A model generated the notes under the pieces. That model saw only the letters and a list, made by a program, of their open reading frames with translations, was not told the DNA's origin and did no database searches. The position numbers and the translations under genes were made by a program. This document shows, piece by piece, positions 61,765-64,000 of a stretch of DNA of 64,000 bases. The DNA is from Pseudoalteromonas aliena SW19 (GTDB lineage Bacteria; Pseudomonadota; Gammaproteobacteria; Enterobacterales; Alteromonadaceae): contig NZ_AQGU01000029.1 of the NCBI RefSeq assembly GCF_014905615.1, forward strand, positions 434,001-498,000. Reading direction: 5' to 3'. The number at the start of each line of letters is the position of its first letter. Positions within the stretch are counted from its first letter, which is position 1.

Positions 61765-63473
61765 ATAACCCAAATACAGTTCATGAAGTTTCGCAGCTGC
61801 CGCACGAGCAACTTAAAAGCGCACAGAGCTTGATGTTAAACTATTGGAACAATACGCTTAAATTTGTTCAAGCACTTAAATCTTCGGGTTTTAAGGATGA
61901 TCAGCTGCTAACTCAAGCATCCCCCTCGGTGTCTGAAACTCCAGGTTTAACAGGGTATCAAGCGCAAACCCTTATATTTAATACTCGTTTGCGATTCAAT
62001 CCTGCAGTTATCGTAATGTGTGAATCAACAGAAAATGTAGCACAGGCTTATAAGCAAGCAATTAGCTTAAACTTACCGATCCGCGTTCGTTCTGGTGGGC
62101 ACGATCACGAAGGGGAGTGTACGGGCACCGATGTGATTTTATTAGATTTGAGCCGATTAAAAGAGTTTAACGTTAAGAAAGTGAACGGTGACTATATTGC
62201 AAATATAGGCTCCGGTTATCGCTTTTTTCAGGTGGTACCAAAGCTTGCTGACAATAACCCGCCATTGACAATACCGCATGGTACATGCGCAACAGTCGGT
62301 TTGGCGGGTTTCATTCAAGGCGGAGGCTGGGGGCCATGGACTCGCAGTAAAGGAATGTGTTGTGAATCGCTGGTGGGGGCTACGGTTGTATTAGGCAACG
62401 GTGAAGTTATCGAAGTAAATGCTGAGGAGGATATTGTTGATGCAAACGACCCATCCCATAAAAAACTATTATGGGCACTACGTGGTGGCGGGGCATTAAG
62501 CTACGGTATTGTTACCCACTTTAAAGTAAAAGCATTTGAGATCCCAGACGAGATCCATCGCTTTGTAATAAACTGGAATACTAATGACGAACATGCTTTG
62601 TCTACGCTTGAGCTTTTATCGCAATGGGAAGATGTTATAAATAATGCAAGTACCGACAAGCTGGTAGGCACTAATTTAAAAATTAATGCTATTGCGGCTA
62701 ACAGTCAAAACAAGCCTTTGTGCCACCCAAGTACCATGTACGGCTATTGGCAGGGAAGTTGGCAAGCGTTAGAACAATTTGTCTCAAACCACTTTCCAAA
62801 TAGTACGCCAATACATCAAGGTACAGATACTAAAGCGAACTATAATAGTGCATTAATGGGAAATTGGTCACGAAACTCCCTTTTCGATGTATTAAAAAAG
62901 CAAAAGCGTTTAGGTAGTTTAGCTAATGCCGATGGCACGCCATTTACGCCTGATTTTGATGCACCAGCACCCCATAAATTAACCTCTAAGGTTGTAAAAG
63001 GTAGCGGTTTAACAAAAAACGGAAAAGAGCAGTTAATTCAAAGTTTAACGTCAGATCTTATTAATGCTAAGAGTAGTCATTTAGGTTTATTCAGCTACGT
63101 TACACTTGGTGCAATTGCAGGTCCTTTTTATAATGAAATAAGCGAAAAAGAAGCAAACGCCCGCGTTTCATTTCCTTATTCAAAATCGCAGTACACTATT
63201 CAGTACCAAACATGGTGGAATGAGTCTGTTGAGTTAAAAGAACAAGGTCAAAATAATGAAGTCTACAATTACATTAATAGAGCAATGGATTGGATTGAGG
63301 TAAGCCGAGAGACCCAAATTGAAGGGACTGAAGGCGCATTTATTAGCTTTAAAGACAGTGCAATTCCTACAAAAGACTATTTTCTTGGCAGTTATGAGGA
63401 TCTTATGAAGGTAAAAGAAAGGTATTCGCGTGACCCTGCTAACCACCTGAGGTCACGTAAAACGATTATTTAA
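61761..63473 (+). CDS. FAD-linked oxidase, berberine-bridge-enzyme type, bicovalent FAD predicted
   Basis: A 570-residue VAO/PCMH-fold oxidase. The 8-alpha-FAD His is in RVRSGGHDHEGECTG, and the 6-S Cys in PHGTCATVGLAGFIQGGGWG, so FAD is probably bicovalent. The BBE C-terminal segment includes YINRAMDWIEVS, then YFLGSYEDLMKVKERYSRDP. Relatives oxidise sugars, aldehyde hydrates, alkaloids or aromatic alcohols. A longer than usual N-terminus (about 60 residues) and no signal peptide suggest a cytosolic enzyme. ATGA overlap with the decarboxylase gene shows coupling. A hairpin terminator follows. Confidence 0.9.
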   Translation: MNNPNTVHEVSQLPHEQLKSAQSLMLNYWNNTLKFVQALKSSGFKDDQLLTQASPSVSETPGLTGYQAQTLIFNTRLRFNPAVIVMCESTENVAQAYKQAISLNLPIRVRSGGHDHEGECTGTDVILLDLSRLKEFNVKKVNGDYIANIGSGYRFFQVVPKLADNNPPLTIPHGTCATVGLAGFIQGGGWGPWTRSKGMCCESLVGATVVLGNGEVIEVNAEEDIVDANDPSHKKLLWALRGGGALSYGIVTHFKVKAFEIPDEIHRFVINWNTNDEHALSTLELLSQWEDVINNASTDKLVGTNLKINAIAANSQNKPLCHPSTMYGYWQGSWQALEQFVSNHFPNSTPIHQGTDTKANYNSALMGNWSRNSLFDVLKKQKRLGSLANADGTPFTPDFDAPAPHKLTSKVVKGSGLTKNGKEQLIQSLTSDLINAKSSHLGLFSYVTLGAIAGPFYNEISEKEANARVSFPYSKSQYTIQYQTWWNESVELKEQGQNNEVYNYINRAMDWIEVSRETQIEGTEGAFISFKDSAIPTKDYFLGSYEDLMKVKERYSRDPANHLRSRKTII

Positions 63474-63519
63474 TTTGATTGTATTAAGCTTTTTTAAGCC
63501 ATAAAAATTTAAGTTAGCT

Positions 63520-63564
63520 AAAATGTCATTTTTATTTTATTAAAAAGTAAAAATGGCATTTTTA
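63520..63564 (+). terminator. Terminator of the oxidase-decarboxylase operon
   Basis: Arms AAAATGTCATTTTTA (63520-63534) and TAAAAATGGCATTTT (63548-63562) pair with one G-U wobble; the right arm ends in T-rich sequence. It lies 46 bp after the last stop. Confidence 0.75.
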
Positions 63565-63710
63565 ATCGGATATAAGATTCTAGTTAAAATCTATAAATCT
63601 TTGCAAGGCGTTTGGTAACTATAGCTATGGTATAAGTAGATGCTAGGTGTATGGGGTTGTGTTAAAATCGCCGCGATTAATTTTAGCTAACGGTAGAAAA
63701 GGCTTTTTTC

Positions 63711-63989
63711 ATGGCAAATACAGCACACGCACTTCACATTTTGGTTAAGCACAAAGAGATTGCAGAAGATATTATTAAGCAGTTGGGCAAAGGTGCAAAG
63801 TTTCAAACCTTAGCTAAAAAGTATTCGTCATGCCCATCGGGTAAAAAAGGCGGGGATTTAGGCGAATTTGGACGCGGCCAAATGGTTCCACAATTTGATA
63901 AAATTGCGTTTAAAGGCGCAATTTTAGAGCCGCACCTAGTTAAAACAAAATTTGGCTGGCATGTAATTAAAGTACTTTATCGTACTTAA
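63711..63989 (+). CDS. ppiC: Peptidyl-prolyl cis-trans isomerase, parvulin type
   Basis: A 92-residue cytosolic single-domain parvulin, equal in length to E. coli PpiC (93). AHALHILVKHKEIAEDIIKQL at the start, FQTLAKKYSSCPSGKKGGDLGEFGRGQMVPQFDKIAF in the middle and VKTKFGWHVIKV at the end carry the active-site His, Cys, Met, Phe and His of parvulins. It catalyses Xaa-Pro isomerisation. Upstream is the operon terminator, so it has its own promoter. Confidence 0.96.
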   Translation: MANTAHALHILVKHKEIAEDIIKQLGKGAKFQTLAKKYSSCPSGKKGGDLGEFGRGQMVPQFDKIAFKGAILEPHLVKTKFGWHVIKVLYRT

Positions 63990-64000
63990 TTTACTTAAGC

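Overview
The window looks like chromosomal DNA of a marine gammaproteobacterium, most likely Pseudoalteromonas or a close relative. The grounds are low G+C, A/T-ending codons, many TonB-dependent receptors, an Ada-AlkA fusion, RlmF, a DUF2431 methyltransferase and a RegB/RegA-type redox pair. The genus is inferred from overall gene content, not proven. There is no rRNA, tRNA, phage, CRISPR array or complete insertion sequence. The 58 gene entries are one partial TonB receptor, 56 intact coding regions and one decayed gene. One coding region, a 58-residue cysteine-rich protein at 51144-51320, is easily missed because of its size.

Layout. 1-9.7 kb: partial TonB receptor, Old Yellow Enzyme, MFS and RhtA-like exporters, Gfo/Idh/MocA oxidoreductase, and an AraC regulator divergent from a GMC oxidoreductase. 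8.9-10.8 kb: a DUF2431 methyltransferase with a zinc-finger tail and small membrane proteins. 11-13.4 kb: ahpC-ahpF. 13.5-17.2 kb: hybrid sensor kinase and uppP. 17.4-19.6 kb: a three-gene, translationally coupled PepSY operon behind a Fur-like palindrome. 19.6-29.6 kb: signalling (diguanylate cyclase, a 1502-residue propeller/GGDEF/EAL sensor, a chemoreceptor), a CDF transporter and an isochorismatase-like hydrolase. 29.7-30.5 kb: a TMEM165/GDT1 Mn exporter behind a yybP-ykoY-type Mn riboswitch. 32.8-38 kb: iron management (bfd, two complementary bacterioferritin subunits, siderophore receptor, PepSY reductase-like protein). 38.3-48 kb: CDF transporter, sodA, alkylation repair (ada-alkA fusion plus ogt), tdk, ltaE, rlmF, hydrolase, TPR-sulfotransferase. 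48-55 kb: TonB receptor, OXLD1-like and LETM1-like small proteins, M17 peptidase, KAS III. 55.3-58 kb: DUF4440 protein, RegB/RegA pair, DCC protein. 58.2-63.5 kb: a coupled operon of a flavin amino-acid/amine oxidase, a ThDP 2-oxo-acid decarboxylase and a bicovalent-type FAD oxidase. 63.7 kb: ppiC.

Two families of short non-coding elements with terminal inverted repeats are scattered through the window. Family 1 has five copies of 189-195 bp, begins and ends with AACCTGAACTCTGG-like repeats, and is flanked by 4-bp direct repeats. Two of its insertions supply the stop codons of neighbouring genes (DUF3429 gene and uppP). Family 2 has three modular copies of 190-270 bp with CTAGGGCGTGTTGA-type ends. 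The strongest candidate for an undescribed pathway is the three-enzyme operon at 58.2-63.5 kb. Its active-site residues predict amino acid to 2-oxo acid to aldehyde, followed by an FAD oxidase step of unknown substrate.
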